A stretch of 64,000 bases of DNA from positions 22,654,428 through 22,718,427 of the forward strand of contig NC_064759.1 of assembly GCF_011397635.1 (NCBI RefSeq), written 5' to 3'. The translations under genes were made by a program, and so were the position numbers. The notes under the pieces are model-generated. The model saw nothing but the letters and a program-made list of their open reading frames with translations, did not search any database and was not told the DNA's origin. Every line of letters starts with the position of its first letter. Position 1 is the first letter of the stretch. Below, piece after piece: positions 23,656-35,865 of the stretch. Source of the stretch: Epinephelus fuscoguttatus. Its lineage: Eukaryota > Chordata > Actinopteri > Perciformes > Serranidae.

Positions 23656-26600
23656 CTAAGTATCATCTGAAGTCATGATGGAGCTGCCCAGAGGGTCCTG
23701 CACTCCAGGAATGTGGGGAACAGTTTTCATGATGCTGCCCTGAGCCCCTTCAGCGTCAGGCTTGCAGCTTTTGGTGTCGCTCACAGACATTTCCCCTTTA
23801 AGACAAAGAAAACAAAAAGAGATAAGTATTATTTACACACTGCATGAACTAATATTCCTTGGTAATCCATACTAATAAACATGACTAACAAAAGTCCCGT
23901 AATCTGTATATGATGGGTTTGTATGCACACTTTATTTTCAGGTCATATACAGTGAGTGACCAGAAAAGCATACCCCTGTATGTGTATAATGTGAAACTTT
24001 TTACAGGCGGTACTCTATGGTGTTGGATTTGTTTTTATTATATTGTATTGCAGTTCTTATATCTTTCTCCTCCATCTTTATAAATGAGGTCACAGAGACA
24101 CAGAGAGACACAGAGAAAGGTAAACAACTGTGACAAGTGCAGTCAAATACTTACGTGCTGTCTTCTCTGTAGGATTTTCAGTACCATAATGGAAACTATT
24201 CTCCTTTTCTGCCAATTTCCCAAAGCTTTCCAACTAAACCAAAACAGATTTTAATGCAATATTACATACATATAAAGCATGTAAGGTAATTCAAAAAAAG
24301 TTATGAGTAGACATGCTTACCTCAGTGCATAAGGACCCCGAAAGTCGGCTTGTGAGTGGGCCTTTATCAGCAAACTTGCAGGTACTGCAGGAAAACCACA
24401 GTCGCATTAATGCTCTGTAATATCAGCTGTAATAATGGTGTAAAAAGAACTGTAAGGAATTTGTTTTACCCTGAACTCTGTGATAATGCTGGCTCACAGT
24501 CAATTGAGCTCTCTTGTTTCTTTAAAAAAGAAAAAAAAATTTACACCTGTGACAGACATTTGAGTGACAGTGAGAGGTAAAGGACAGGTCTTACCTGTGG
24601 TGTCTTGTTATTAACTTTTGCATCTTGTTCATTTCCTGTTTCAATACTTCTGGCTTCTTTTTGACGCCTCCGCTTTACATAATCATATGTGCTCATGCCT
24701 TTACAAACTGTAAAGCCAAGAGGAGAACTGTGAGGATTAATGACTGGATGATGGGGAAAGAGCCTGATTCAATGTCTATCTTGAAGATTGTGACTCACAG
24801 AGGTAAAAGTGAAAGCAAAGCAGATGGCCGAGCAGCAGTAGGCAGGTGATGCTCAGCATGGCTGTTATGAAAGCCAATATAAGGAGACCAGCTGAGCTAG
24901 TCTTTATGGGTGCTAAAGGTAAAAAGACCAGCCAGGTACCATTCCCCAGCATACCTATAGAACAGAGAAGCAAAATAAGGACATCACACATACAGCTTTT
25001 AATGATCAAAGCTGTTTCTAAGACAGCTCTATATTATGATGACTCACTGTGAAACTGCGGGGCGGTCCGTAGGCTGTTTGGATCCAGGTAATGCTGGATA
25101 AAAATGAACAAGATGACAGCGAAGAGCAGGAAGACACCCAGTGTAGCAGAGACCAGTGCCACAAAGAAGCACCTGAGAGCAACACACAAAACCTGATGTT
25201 ATTTTATAAAGTATTCCACATTTCATTTGAACATCAGCCATGAAGTCAGATACAGAAAGCTCACTAGTTCATTCAAAACTTACCAGTAGTTTCTGCCACC
25301 CACACAGTTGTTCAGCCATTTGCAATGGTGGTCAAAGTCTTCCACACACTTGTTGCAAGCACTACAGTGTTTTACTTTGGGGCCACTACATGAAAGATTG
25401 AAAATGTTAAACAGCACTGGACACAACTTTTTCCATGACTGCCAAATGATATTGTTGTTTACTTAAAGGCATAGTACACTCAAAAATCCAATATACATAT
25501 TTTGCCTCCTACCTTTGATTTGAGTGTTGGAGATATCAGCTATAGAGATGTCTGCCTTTTCTCAAGTATAATGGAACTAGATGTTACCCATCTTTTGGTG
25601 CCAAAACCACCAAAAAAATACATTTGAAAAACTGAACAGCCATGTCACTTTCCAGAAATCATGACACGGTTACTAAAAAAATCCACAGACCTTGTTGTGA
25701 GCTGTTTCGTGTAGGAACTATTTTCTTTCTACCGAGCTACACCCACTAACTGTATCACTGCACAGAAGGCAGTATGTATAACTGCTACCTAGCACCACTA
25801 GGTAATGTTACAGCTAAGCTGAGGAGGACGCCATTTATGATTACATCTCACACTGTCACAAGCACAAGCCTCTCACCAATGAGTAGATGCACTCTTTCTT
25901 TATACAGGTGGTGGGGGGTAGTTTGGTAGAAAGAAAAGAGGTCCTACATGAAACTGCTCACAAGTTCTGTGGAGTATCTTGAGCAACTTGGTCATGATTC
26001 CTAGAAAGAAACATTGCTATTGATTTTTCCAAATGTTTTTATTTGCACTTTGAGCACCACTAGCTCCATTATATTCAAGAGAAGGCAGACATTTCTATGG
26101 CCAGTATCTCCAACACTCAGCAACTCACACCAAAACAATCTAGATTGATAAATAGCACTACAGGTAAGAGGGAAAATGTGCATTTTTGGTTGTTTGGTGA
26201 ACCTCCCCCTTAAAAAGCAAAGTAACATTACTGCTTTAGATACGTACACTTTGACATCACACAGATAACAGTGTAGGTTCTGGATGACGTGCGGTTGCTT
26301 CGTCCGGTCAAAAAGCGGCATTGGACTGGAATATTTCTGTTTTGCCCTCACGCTGACATCTGCGGGGTCTATAGACACAGCAGCAATATGTGCGAAAAAG
26401 TGTACAACAAATGCTATGCCCGCCAGCTGTACACAACAAGAGTCAAGGAAAATAGCAATAATATGTGGAAAAATACTGCAATATGTCATAATATAGTTCA
26501 GAAAAGCAATGAATAAGAAACTGCAAACTGGTGGACACAAGCGGGCCTTTTGTGTGAGACATTAAATCAATTTTGAAGAAATCAAGTGTTTTTATGGCTG

Positions 26601-27100
26601 AGCAAAGCTTCAGTTAAATGAACCAGTGTTGACATCACGCAGCATTCAACATGTGACAAATACACCACTGATTATGTCTTTTGGGCTTAATAGAGACCAC
26701 AGACACGGAGACAGAGTCACGTCTGGTGTGACTGGAGCCCATACAGACAACCAACACAACGACATCCTTGTTTTGTCCAGCAGCCCAAACAAAACCGTAG
26801 CAGAGACTAATGTTTGCTCCATACTCAAAGCTGAAAGAGCCATTGCTGCACACTTAACAGTCAGCTACATGTTAAGGATACGGCATAGACCACATGGCTC
26901 CACGGCAGGGGCAAAAGAGGGATATAGATGCCAAAGCTGACTATGGCGAGGTAGCTGTACACCAGCCAGCCACCCACTTGGAAAGCCTGAAGGGGCCACG
27001 ACCATCCATTCATCCTGGGAGGCTTGGAGGGGACTAGCTCATTTTTACTGCCGCCACGCATAGGAGCTGTGCGTCTCAGCCTTTGACTGAAGCAGTTCAT
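23656..27100 (-). CDS. zdhhc11: ZDHHC11, DHHC-type protein S-palmitoyltransferase, 408 aa, ten coding exons
   Basis: Exons (minus strand): 27100-26882, 26426-26248, 25385-25284, 25172-25048, 24954-24799, 24707-24595, 24519-24470, 24384-24321, 24233-24155 and 23795-23656 (TAG). Phases agree throughout. TM1 is about residues 40-65 and TM2 about 74-90. The Cys-rich domain (HCYLC at 125-129, [28 protein letters not shown]) has the DHHC motif at 151-154 with catalytic Cys154. TM3 is about 168-193 and TM4 about 230-258. After TM4 the usual TTxE motif appears as STYD. The C-tail is polar and acidic. The start [13 protein letters not shown] resembles ZDHHC1/11 N-termini (MNICN...TAP in ZDHHC1). The exon-1 donor (GCC|GTATCC) is weak. 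ZDHHC1 is the closest paralogue; the gene order favours ZDHHC11. The family S-acylates cytosolic cysteines at Golgi/ER membranes, and ZDHHC1/11 have been linked to STING signalling. Confidence 0.92.
25463..26214. repeat. Long fold-back MITE in ZDHHC11 intron 2
   Basis: The left arm starts TTAAAGGCATAGTACACTCA and the right arm ends with an inverted counterpart. Shared inverted phrases include 'agagatgtctgccttttctc' against 'gagaaggcagacatttctat', 'tataatggaact' against 'agctccattata', and 'aggaactattttctttctac' against 'gtagaaagaaaagaggtcct'. Each arm is over 300 bp with a short central loop near 25800-25880. It is non-coding; the flanking exons are intact. Confidence 0.75.
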
Positions 27101-28079
27101 CTAAACAACAAAAGAGAAAAATAGACACAGTTGCGGTCAGTTGCGGAAAAACTTCCCCCAGGCACCTTAAATCATCCATCCACATATTACACATACATGC
27201 AAGCCTAGCTCTGGCAGAGTGTGGCTGCATTTGCTGGGGAAATGAGTTAGGAAAATAAGGTGAGTATAATGACAGCAGCCATTAGGGACTCAGAGTGCAT
27301 TAGGTGAAGCTTGGCACACCTAATACAGCAGCCTCAGGTGGACAAATATCAAGAATACAATAACACAAGTACCCAGTACAGCCTCCAAAATGACCATAAA
27401 GTTGAATCAACACCTTTCTTACCTGTTTCAACAAAAACTTAACATTACAGCCTTCATGAAGGTAATTTATTGTATTAAAGTGCATTAGTCTTAATTACTT
27501 TACTTACTTAATACACTGGTACAGCTGTGTATTGTGTGGCAGAGGCTATAGATGGTGCCTTATCCACTGCATATAAATAACAAAGGAGATATTGTGACAT
27601 AGCCTACAGAAAACAGCTGATCCAGAGTAAAAGTGCTTCATCCGTTTCTCTGTAAAAGTCCTTATAAAAGCACAGGTTTTGCCCCTGGCCTTCCGCCTGA
27701 CACTACACTGTGCAAACGTTCATTAAATATACCAAAAAAAACTGAAGAGGAAATAACAATGTGTGGGATTTATGACAAATAACAATGCTTTTATTCCTCA
27801 CTGCATCACACACTGACTGAAATTTAATAAACTTCTGGCTGCTGGTGTTCCTGACCGTTGGTTTTAATGTCTGCGTAACAACTAACGTTAAAGCTTCTAC
27901 CGTTGGCGAACTGTAAGTTAAAGGTCGTCTGCTTTAACGCTAGCTGACCCCGCATTTTGTGTTAAATTAACAATTCAAACAACATTTATACGGCTTAAAA
28001 TAAACAAGTAATGCCAACTATTACATATAGATAATAGGTGTGTGTGAAGTTGTATAGCCTACCACGAAGAGTGACTTAC

Positions 28080-28103
28080 TTTTGCCGTTAAAAAAGCAAC
28101 CAT
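28080..28103 (-). other. ZDHHC11 upstream exon end with an optional in-frame start (MVAFLTAK)
   Basis: The coding exon starting at 27100 is directly preceded by an acceptor (GTTGTTTAG|ATG), so an upstream exon must exist. At 28080 there is a strong donor (GCAAAA|GTAAGT). The 24 nt before it read ATG plus seven codons (MVAFLTAK), in frame with MNCFSQ. Translation could start here and add eight residues, or this could be 5' UTR. The family alignment favours the downstream ATG. Confidence 0.5.
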
Positions 28104-28339
28104 GAGATCAAATCAATATGCTCCTGATGAAATACAGACGGAGATTTCCACCGCTTGATATCCCATGATTAGTTTTTCAGCCAAACAGGTGCTTTAAGTA
28201 AAATTCACATGGTGAATACAAACAAAAAACCAGGACAAAGCCAAACGACTGAAAAACACTCGATATAATTGATGAAAAGCTCCTCCGTCCTTGTATTTGT
28301 GTCACCGGAGGACGTGAATCAGAAGTTGAAGAATCAACT

Positions 28340-28420
28340 CAGTCAGCACTGCAGGTCGGAGCGGCGCTATGGAAACTGCTCAGCTGCGCATGCGCGCTGC
28401 AGCTCTCTTCAAGATACCCA
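28340..28420 (-). promoter_or_regulatory. ZDHHC11 promoter region with an NRF1-type palindrome
   Basis: A CpG-dense patch contains TGCGCATGCGCG at 28385-28396, matching the NRF1 consensus (YGCGCAYGCGCR). It lies about 280 bp upstream of the ZDHHC11 first-exon donor, where a TATA-less start site would be expected. Binding is inferred from motif only. Confidence 0.55.
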
Positions 28421-28953
28421 GCGTTTTTTATTGTGGCCTTTCACAGACTGGATAAGGCGCATGAAGCATGAAGCCTGCTTATCAAACTCACAGGCTTTGC
28501 AGCTCTTTTGCACACCTTTAGGCTCATGAGAATAAAAATAGGTAGGGGATCTGTTTCTCATGAGAGAAAAAGGGAACAGATGTGCGCCACACTTCTGCTT
28601 TCAAAAATAAAGCCAAAGTCTGTCGTGGCTGTCACTTTCAGCAAGTTTCTCTTGTAACATTATGCTGAATGTAAATGTATTCTACGTGCATATAGCTTTA
28701 GTTTCACTTCCCCATTGTGTCTTCCCAAACTGAGACATCCCACAATAGCAAATGTTGCTCAATTACAGCAGGAGTGTGCAGCGCATCTCTACTACAGCTG
28801 TGTGAACTTATCTCTTTTATTGCAAATGCTCTGAATTTGAATGCGTATTTATGGTGGACAGTTCCTTCATTTACATCTGCTCAAACACTGTATGTAATGC
28901 AGTTTCTTATTTGCTCATTGAGCCACACACATTTAGAAGTCCAGGTGCAAGCA

Positions 28954-28959
28954 TTTATT
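28954..28959 (-). terminator. Candidate BRD9 poly(A) signal AATAAA
   Basis: Minus-strand AATAAA about 175 nt past the BRD9 stop; the likely transcript end is near 28935. About 0.5 kb then separates BRD9 from the ZDHHC11 promoter. Confidence 0.55.
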
Positions 28960-29134
28960 TTTCAAGTGTTGCACTCATACAAAAACATAGGATTACATTA
29001 CGAACAGTCTGTACAATCAGCTTCAGTCTTTAAAACGGGTAAGAGGCTCCTGCTATCTCCAAAGTGTTTGAACAGTTCAGGGCTGAGTACCCAGTGTTGT
29101 TAACATCAGGATAACAAAATGGCATTGTGTGTGG

Positions 29135-32100
29135 TCAGCTGTTGGCTGTGCTCTCTGGCTCTGGAGATTGCAGAAACTCGTAGGGATCATGTACCATTTC
29201 AGACTGGTCCCCGACACCCAGGTGCGATGGGCTCCCTGTGGAGAAAAGAAAATATAGTCATGTTGTTGCACTGGTGTTAATGTTTAATGGAAAACAATGA
29301 ACATTTTGAAGAAAGGTGGAGGTGTAACATTTGGTTGATATCTACCAAAAAGTTGAGCAAAACAGTATTATGGCTTTTAGTCAGCTAATCACAATAATAA
29401 ATAAATAATAAATTTGATATAAGACACGTTAGCAGTGCTCCTTTCTAACCATTTAGTTCTTTAGTCTCACTCCTATTGTAGATACCTAAGTGGTGCTGGT
29501 CCCTCTCTGATGCATTTGAGAGGGAGGAGAGGTTGGACGACGGTCTGGAGCCGACTCTGTCGACCTGAGTCTCCTGGAATTCCTGCATGAGTTTGTCTGC
29601 GTCGTCAAAGTGCTGCTGGCCCTCTTCGTTGCCCGGCTCTTTTTTTACTGTTTTACCTGTTAGAGAAAGAAAGAAGATCATTGTAGGACATTTAAGGAAC
29701 GAAGAACCACAGTTTCAAGCAGAAAAGACAGAGTGGATCATCATATTCAACAATACTCTGATGTGTAAATCAAGTAGTTTGACTGCTGTGTGTTTCAAAA
29801 TGTTGTAAAAACTCTGCCTGAGCATTTTAATAGGATTAAGACGATTACACGGCTGTAATGCCCTTAACACTGCAACACTTCTTACTCTCTTACTGCGACT
29901 AAGGGCCTAATACTGTTAATGCAAGTTCAGCTTTCCCATGGACTTCTCCTTACTACCTTAATTAAGTTATGGCTGGATTATTGGTGTACATGTAAATGCA
30001 GCCACTCAGACTACTGATGAGTACAATCACCTAATGAGTTTAGCATGGCTATATCCAGAGACATATCAGGATAGTTCTTCATTGACATGAAGTCCAGGAC
30101 TGAGCCACTCTCTCCCAGGCCAGTGCCATCTGTCATCTGAACAAAAACACAAACCTTCAATTAAACAGTCAGGGAACTCTTTAAATGCACCATCACCTTT
30201 TCACAAACTACAACATACCTGCATGTCACAGATGTTGGATTTGGTTTCATCTGGTTTTAGTGTGATGTTTCTTTTCTGAAATGTAAAATAAGTATCATAC
30301 ACATAACAGGTCAGAAGCCAGACTGTGGTAGAATTGGTCAAGAAAACCCTAGACACAGAGAGAATGATGAAAGTCATGTGTGTAGTAATGTTTATTGCTG
30401 TATGTTAAGTAAAGATCAGATACCTGTCGGATTTGACCAACAGCTTTAGTGTGATCATCTGCTGTCATCTTGTCCAGAAGCCTGTCGACCCAGCGCTTAG
30501 TGACACCTCCGCAGCCCTTAACAAACTCCTGTATACTTTGGATGAAAGTGAACGTATTACAAGCTGAAAATAGATGCAGATTATTTTCACTAGATCAATT
30601 TAAATCAAAGTCCCTCTACCTGAGAGCACATTGTACCCCTGTGTCGTCTCCATAGGCTGAATAGAGCGTGTCCACCTCATCGGGTAGCAGATCTGGAAAG
30701 ATGGAGTTCTTCTGGAGGGTCTGAACGTTGTAGGCACTGCTCAGAAACGTCACTACACAGAGCAGGAAAAAAAGCATAATCTGTCATAAGCCATAGACTT
30801 GTGGCACATTTTGTAATTGTCATTAATTAGATTAAAATGATTAATGTGGATTAAATCAACAAAAGTGCATGTTAAGCCATACCTTTGTGTCTCCTGTCAT
30901 CTTTGAAACCCAAGGTTGTTAATCCAGGCAGAAGTTTATTTGACAGAGAACTCAGGTCCACTTTATGAGTCTCCTCTTCTGTAAAATGTAATAATTATTA
31001 ATTATTATATTAATGTAGTGCAGATCGTTTTTCAAAGATGTTTTAAAGACTAACACAGTGATTACAAACCTTCTGCATCAGGATCAAGCTGATTTACAAC
31101 ATTATATAGAAGAGAACCATCTTGCTCCTTACGCAAGTAGCCCATCTAAAGACACAAAACAGACAAAATATATTACGCCTTACTACCACACTAACATTAA
31201 ATATACCGTAGCCATATCTGGTAGAAAGAGTGTGTATAGATGAAAATTTGTATACAATAAGCTACTAGGAAAACCTTAGAGTTGGGCATGTATCTGTTGA
31301 TCCGATCCCGAGCTTCATCTGCAGAATGCTCGACGAGTGCGAGGACGTGCTCTTCTGCTGTACTGTCAGTCAAGCTGCAGGCGTTCCCCTCTGGTTCAAA
31401 CAGGTAACTGAGACAACAGAAGTGACATGTTATCAGATCATTATATTGACAGGGTGCTGAAACAAAGAACATCAAATGCTTAGAACTTCCCTACTGTTCT
31501 TTCTGACTACATTTCATTCCTTAAGGGTCCCGTGTGTAAGATTTAGTGGAATCTAGCTGTGAGGTTGCAGAGCTGAAACTTGAGCCAGTGTTTGTTTTGT
31601 CTGTTCTGGGCTATAAAAGTCTCGTTCTAAGGTAACATTAAAACGACAATTCTTATTTTCAGATTATAAACTAATGAAAACATAGTTATGAATATTATAT
31701 ACCATTTGCCCCTAAATCCTACACACTGGACCTTTAACTAAAAACAGACAGCCATATTTTATCTGGATATTACAAATAAATAAAATACCTGATGACTTCC
31801 TTCATGTCTTTGACTGGTTGTTTCTTGGACTTCTTAGCTGATTCCACTGGTATAGGGATGATCTCTGCTGGAGGTATATCAGCTGCAAGGTCTTCATCTC
31901 CCAAAATCGCTGCCTGCTGGGTGAAGTCCATGTCCTGCATGAAAGACATGCTGCGTTTCAGAGCCAAAAGCCGGTCCTGCACACAGGGCAGAGGAAAAGG
32001 GGCAACACTTAACTTGACCGCTTAACTGGGGATGTATGGATAAGAGGAGAAATGGAATAGAAGTGGATGGTAAAAAATTGCTGATGATTACAGTGATGTT

Positions 32101-35100
32101 TTAAGGCGAAATCTACCCTTAAACAGAATGACATATGAAGTCAAATCATATCATCCAACTCTTTCATTTCCAATGCCACTGGACGATGAGCTTTGGACCT
32201 TTGACAACTGTCAATCATGAATGACTTCCTGTCTTGACTTTGTTTGGGTTACTACATCCAACTGAGTTTTGTGTGTGTATTGGGCTCATACTGCTCAGCT
32301 GCTGGAAAGTACAAAAAAAAAATCAAAATTTAAATGCAAAATTTATGGAAATATATACTGTATGGGAGACTTTCTCTTATGGGGCTTGACACAAGGCAAA
32401 GTTGTTTATATGTTGACATATTACACTGACAATATGATCTATTCTATTGAAGTATTTCAGGTTGAGTCAAAATACATGTCTGTAGTGAAATGTTACCTGT
32501 AAGAACATGATAAAAAGCTGAGGTGAAACACTAATACAAGTGTCTCAGCAGATTACTTCAGTGAAGTAAAACCGCAAGACAGCTAACGCGGACAAAGATT
32601 GTGTCACGAAAAACATCTAGGATAATTCATTTGTTTATTTGTAGTCCATTTGACCTCATTACCTTGCTCATCATCTTGAATCCTGTATGAAGCAGTTTCT
32701 TGGCAGCCTTGTAATAGACAGTCTCTGGTCGGTTGTACACCATGGCATTGTCACACATCAGTTTAAAGTCCGCCTGAAGGCAAAAAGTGTTTCAACAGGT
32801 GTGAAGGCGAACTTAGTTTAAACATGTTTATTATAATCCCCAAAGAAATACACAGTCATCATCACATCTCTCTCTTTGTGCTGAAAAGCATCCCCACCTT
32901 GAATTCTGTAACCGTGTTGTAGTCATTGTTTCTAATCTTGTCTTTCATGGTGCTGAAGTCCATTGGATGTTTGATGATCATTGAGTAGCCAGGAGCAATG
33001 GCATCTGTTACTGGGAATGAGAAGAACCCATGGGGGTCTTTCCTGCACAGACAAGTGATTCATCATGTTATTTACAGCACCAACCTTTAGATTTGTTTAG
33101 ACTTGTCTTTTTGAGTGTTCTCATCTGATTGTGCCAGTGCACGTTATCTCTCAGGTCAATATGATCAATATGAATGGATCTTGCTTGTGCTGTAATCTGA
33201 TGAACCAGACCTCATCAAAATGTGGCCTAATTTACATGTGGTGAGATGTTGTCCAAGTGCTGATATCAGTTTATGGCTAGTATTACATCAGCAAAGTCAC
33301 ACACAACTTTTCCACCACAGCAGGAACCACCAAATATATATTTGTTTGTGGAAAAGGGGTTCACCAAAAACATCAGGATTCATCTTGAAGGATCAGAATC
33401 AGCTTTATCCTTATCCGTTACTTGACCTTTAGTCTTTATGTTCCTGGATCTTTAAATATTGACAGGGATCAAGTTTAAAGTCTTAAGGAACAGCATTGTG
33501 GCATTCAAAGGACAGGAGGCCAACATTACAGACAGACACAATAATTAGACTGAATCAGGGTTTCTCACCTCTGCAGTTGCCTCAAAAAGTGTTCCAGCAG
33601 TTGTTGACGAGGAGTGGATTCACTTTCTGCATTGAGCAAACATAAAAAATACAGATATTCATGAACACAATTACAAGTGAATAATTGTTAAAACGTTTAA
33701 TATTGTCCTTATATGCTGGCATTCTTACCTTGTTGTGTTCTGCATGCTCGGACCGGCCTGTCTCCTTGCTGTTCTACTTCCAACTTCACACTGGGGTGGA
33801 ACTCATCCACTTCAGGCTCTAGCTCCAGCTCTCTGTCTTTCTCTTTCTTCTTTTTTTTCTCCTCCGGCTGATGAATTACAGTCATGACGTGAGTGACTTT
33901 TCAGCAAAATTGTTAAGAATGCACTGATCGTTTATTCAGGCTTAAGGTCAGTTGACTCACCTCTAATCCAATACTTATAGCTTTTGACAATGTGAAAGGT
34001 TCAACAGGCACACCAGTATTGGCAGCAGCGGTAGAAGCTGCTGCCTCTGATTCATTCTGCTCTCGTTCTCTCTTCTTCCTCTTCTCCTCCTGTAGTATGA
34101 GATGAAAGCTCATGTTTAACTTATAAAGGCATAAAAAGCAGGTGCTGTCATCTAGAAAGTTCTTTTGTTAACAAACCTTCCGCCGTCTCCTCTCTTCATC
34201 ATCCACGTATTTGTCTTTGTCCTTTTCAGACTTTTTCTTTTTCTTTTTCTTCTTCTCTTTGTGGCGTTCTCGCTCGTAGTCTGATCTGTCATCGTAGTAG
34301 CTGGAGTCATGGCCCGACCCAGAGAGCTCCGTCACCTCACTTCCTCCAACTTTGAGCACAAGCTTCAGGGGCTTCTCAAGAGCCTTGTCCTCATAGTCTA
34401 CAATGAAAACAAACAACATGAAGGCAACATGACAAGGTGAAAAGTTAAAAAGGAGTGGGAGAGTATGTGGAATGATGCTAGCATTGGTATGGAGGGAATA
34501 TTGTAAGTTTGGTCTGTTACTTAAGATGCGAAAACACTGTTTAATAAAAAATAAATAAATAAATAAAGCTGCTGTATTAGGCTGTAGGTTCTCTGTCTGT
34601 AGAGAACTTTCTACTGAATGTTAAACATTGTGTTATTACTTACAAGCCAAGATAACTTACTAATGTGTAACTGACTAACCTCTAATTTCTAAATGATAAT
34701 ACAAAAAAGGAAAATCAGATATAGTATAAGTAACCTTCTATTTTTACTAGGTTATAACTTAGTAGCACAGACAAAAATCAAACATATGCAATTATGTTTG
34801 TGTGCATGAGAAATTTGATTTTTTTTGTGCTCCAAATTTACTTACACAGAATGGACATAGAGCGACAATATAAACATTAACAAACATCCAAACACACAAC
34901 ATAAACATACAAAACAAAAGTAATACATTCAATGATAACGAACTGTTTAGCTCATGATTTTAGCAGAACATTATATCAACAGCAGCTAAAGAGTTAAGAA
35001 GAGGGATGTGCACTTTCTTGGTTGATTAGGGTCGATTTTTACAACAATAAACACTGGAAATCTGCTGTCTTTTCCTGTTGAGCTAGCCAGCTAAGCTAAG

Positions 35101-35245
35101 CTCAGCTAGCCGGCTAGGCTAAGTTAGCTGGCTAACATAAAGCTAGCTAAAACAAAAGCGGTGCGATATCTAAGAGTAAAAGATGCATTCAAGTACCATC
35201 AACTGTTCTCCATTCCGGTTTATGCTTCTTGTGTTTTTTCCCCAT
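29135..35245 (-). CDS. brd9: BRD9 (bromodomain-containing protein 9), 674 aa, 17 exons
   Basis: Exons (minus strand): 35245-35197, 34397-34177, 34089-33961, 33867-33729, 33626-33569, 33042-32898, 32773-32663, 31976-31789, 31407-31275, 31145-31070, 30978-30883, 30752-30620, 30535-30424, 30275-30219, 30136-30031, 29656-29486 and 29235-29135 (TGA). All phases agree. It starts MGKKHKKHKPEWR as BRD9 does. A Lys-rich N-terminal region (KEKKKKKKKKSEKDKDK) is followed by the bromodomain at about residues 181-284 (FFSFPVTDAIAPGYSMIIKH, CDNAMVYNRPETVYY). The acetyl-lysine-binding Asn is N261 and the adjacent Tyr is Y267, equivalent to human N216 and Y222. The DUF3512-type region follows (EPEGNACSLTDSTAEEHVLA), and the C-terminus is DPYEFLQSPEPESTANS. 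BRD9 reads acylated histones as a subunit of the non-canonical BAF (GBAF) complex. Exon 9 has a weak donor (AAG|GTTTTC). It shares a promoter region with TRIP13. Confidence 0.96.
31525..31732. repeat. CAGTGTGTAGGATTTAG-type MITE in BRD9 intron 8
   Basis: Left end 'cgtgtgtaagatttagtgga' and right end 'ctaaatcctacacactggac' form inverted repeats. The interior phrase 'aatgaaaacatagttatgaa' matches the family. The copy is shortened to about 208 bp and lies wholly in the intron. Confidence 0.7.
35085..35160. repeat. AGCTAGC/TTAGCTGGC-rich tract in BRD9 intron 1
   Basis: Overlapping variants of AGCTAGC, TAAGCTAAGC and GTTAGCTGGCTAAC run for about 75 bp, just inside the first intron of BRD9. A second tract of the same type lies at about 35564-35591 on the TRIP13 side. 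Function unknown. Confidence 0.6.
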
Positions 35246-35502
35246 TTCTTCGTGGTTAAAACCGAAGCGTTGTGTTTATTCCGGTGATGATACTACTGCT
35301 CGTTTCTAACAAATCTCTACTAAGAAAGCTAGCGACAGGCGGAAGTGATACCCCAAACAAATGTTGTATTTCCGGTGTAGCAAATCAGCGCGCTGAATTC
35401 GAGTCGGCTTTTTGACAGCACAGCGGATAGTTTGGATAACTCCTTCGGTACCAGTATTTTGATCGATACACGTTATCAGATTGATAGCGTAAATGTTTTA
35501 AG
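35246..35502. promoter_or_regulatory. Divergent BRD9/TRIP13 promoter and TRIP13 first non-coding exon
   Basis: The BRD9 ATG (35245, leftward) and a strong donor (TTTTAAG|GTATGG) ending an upstream TRIP13 exon at 35502 (rightward) are only 257 bp apart. Both start sites must fall in this interval. It is CpG-containing, lacks an evident TATA box and contains TTCCGG-type (ETS-like) motifs near 35278 and 35370. Shared regulation is inferred from spacing. Confidence 0.7.
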
Positions 35503-35684
35503 GTATGGTTTCACTTTTGTCGATGTTGCAACTTGTTTAGCTTTACTCATTGAGCGATGTTAGTGTTAGCCGGCTATGTTAGCTAGCTAAAACATCGCCA
35601 ACTTCACATACGTTGCTAACGTTAACAAAATGCGGCTTTTAAAGCTCTTGAATGTTGCTGTGATGTCCACACAGGTTTACAGGG

Positions 35685-35824
35685 ATGGACGGTGACAGAA
35701 TGGAGGTGGGAAACCAGAAACAAGACATACATGTTGAGGTCCATGTTAAATCTCACAGGTGTGTTCGCTGAGGGTTTAAAACATGATGAGTCTAGATCAA
35801 ACCACAGAGCGTCAGCACAGAAAA

Positions 35825-35865
<41 letters not shown>

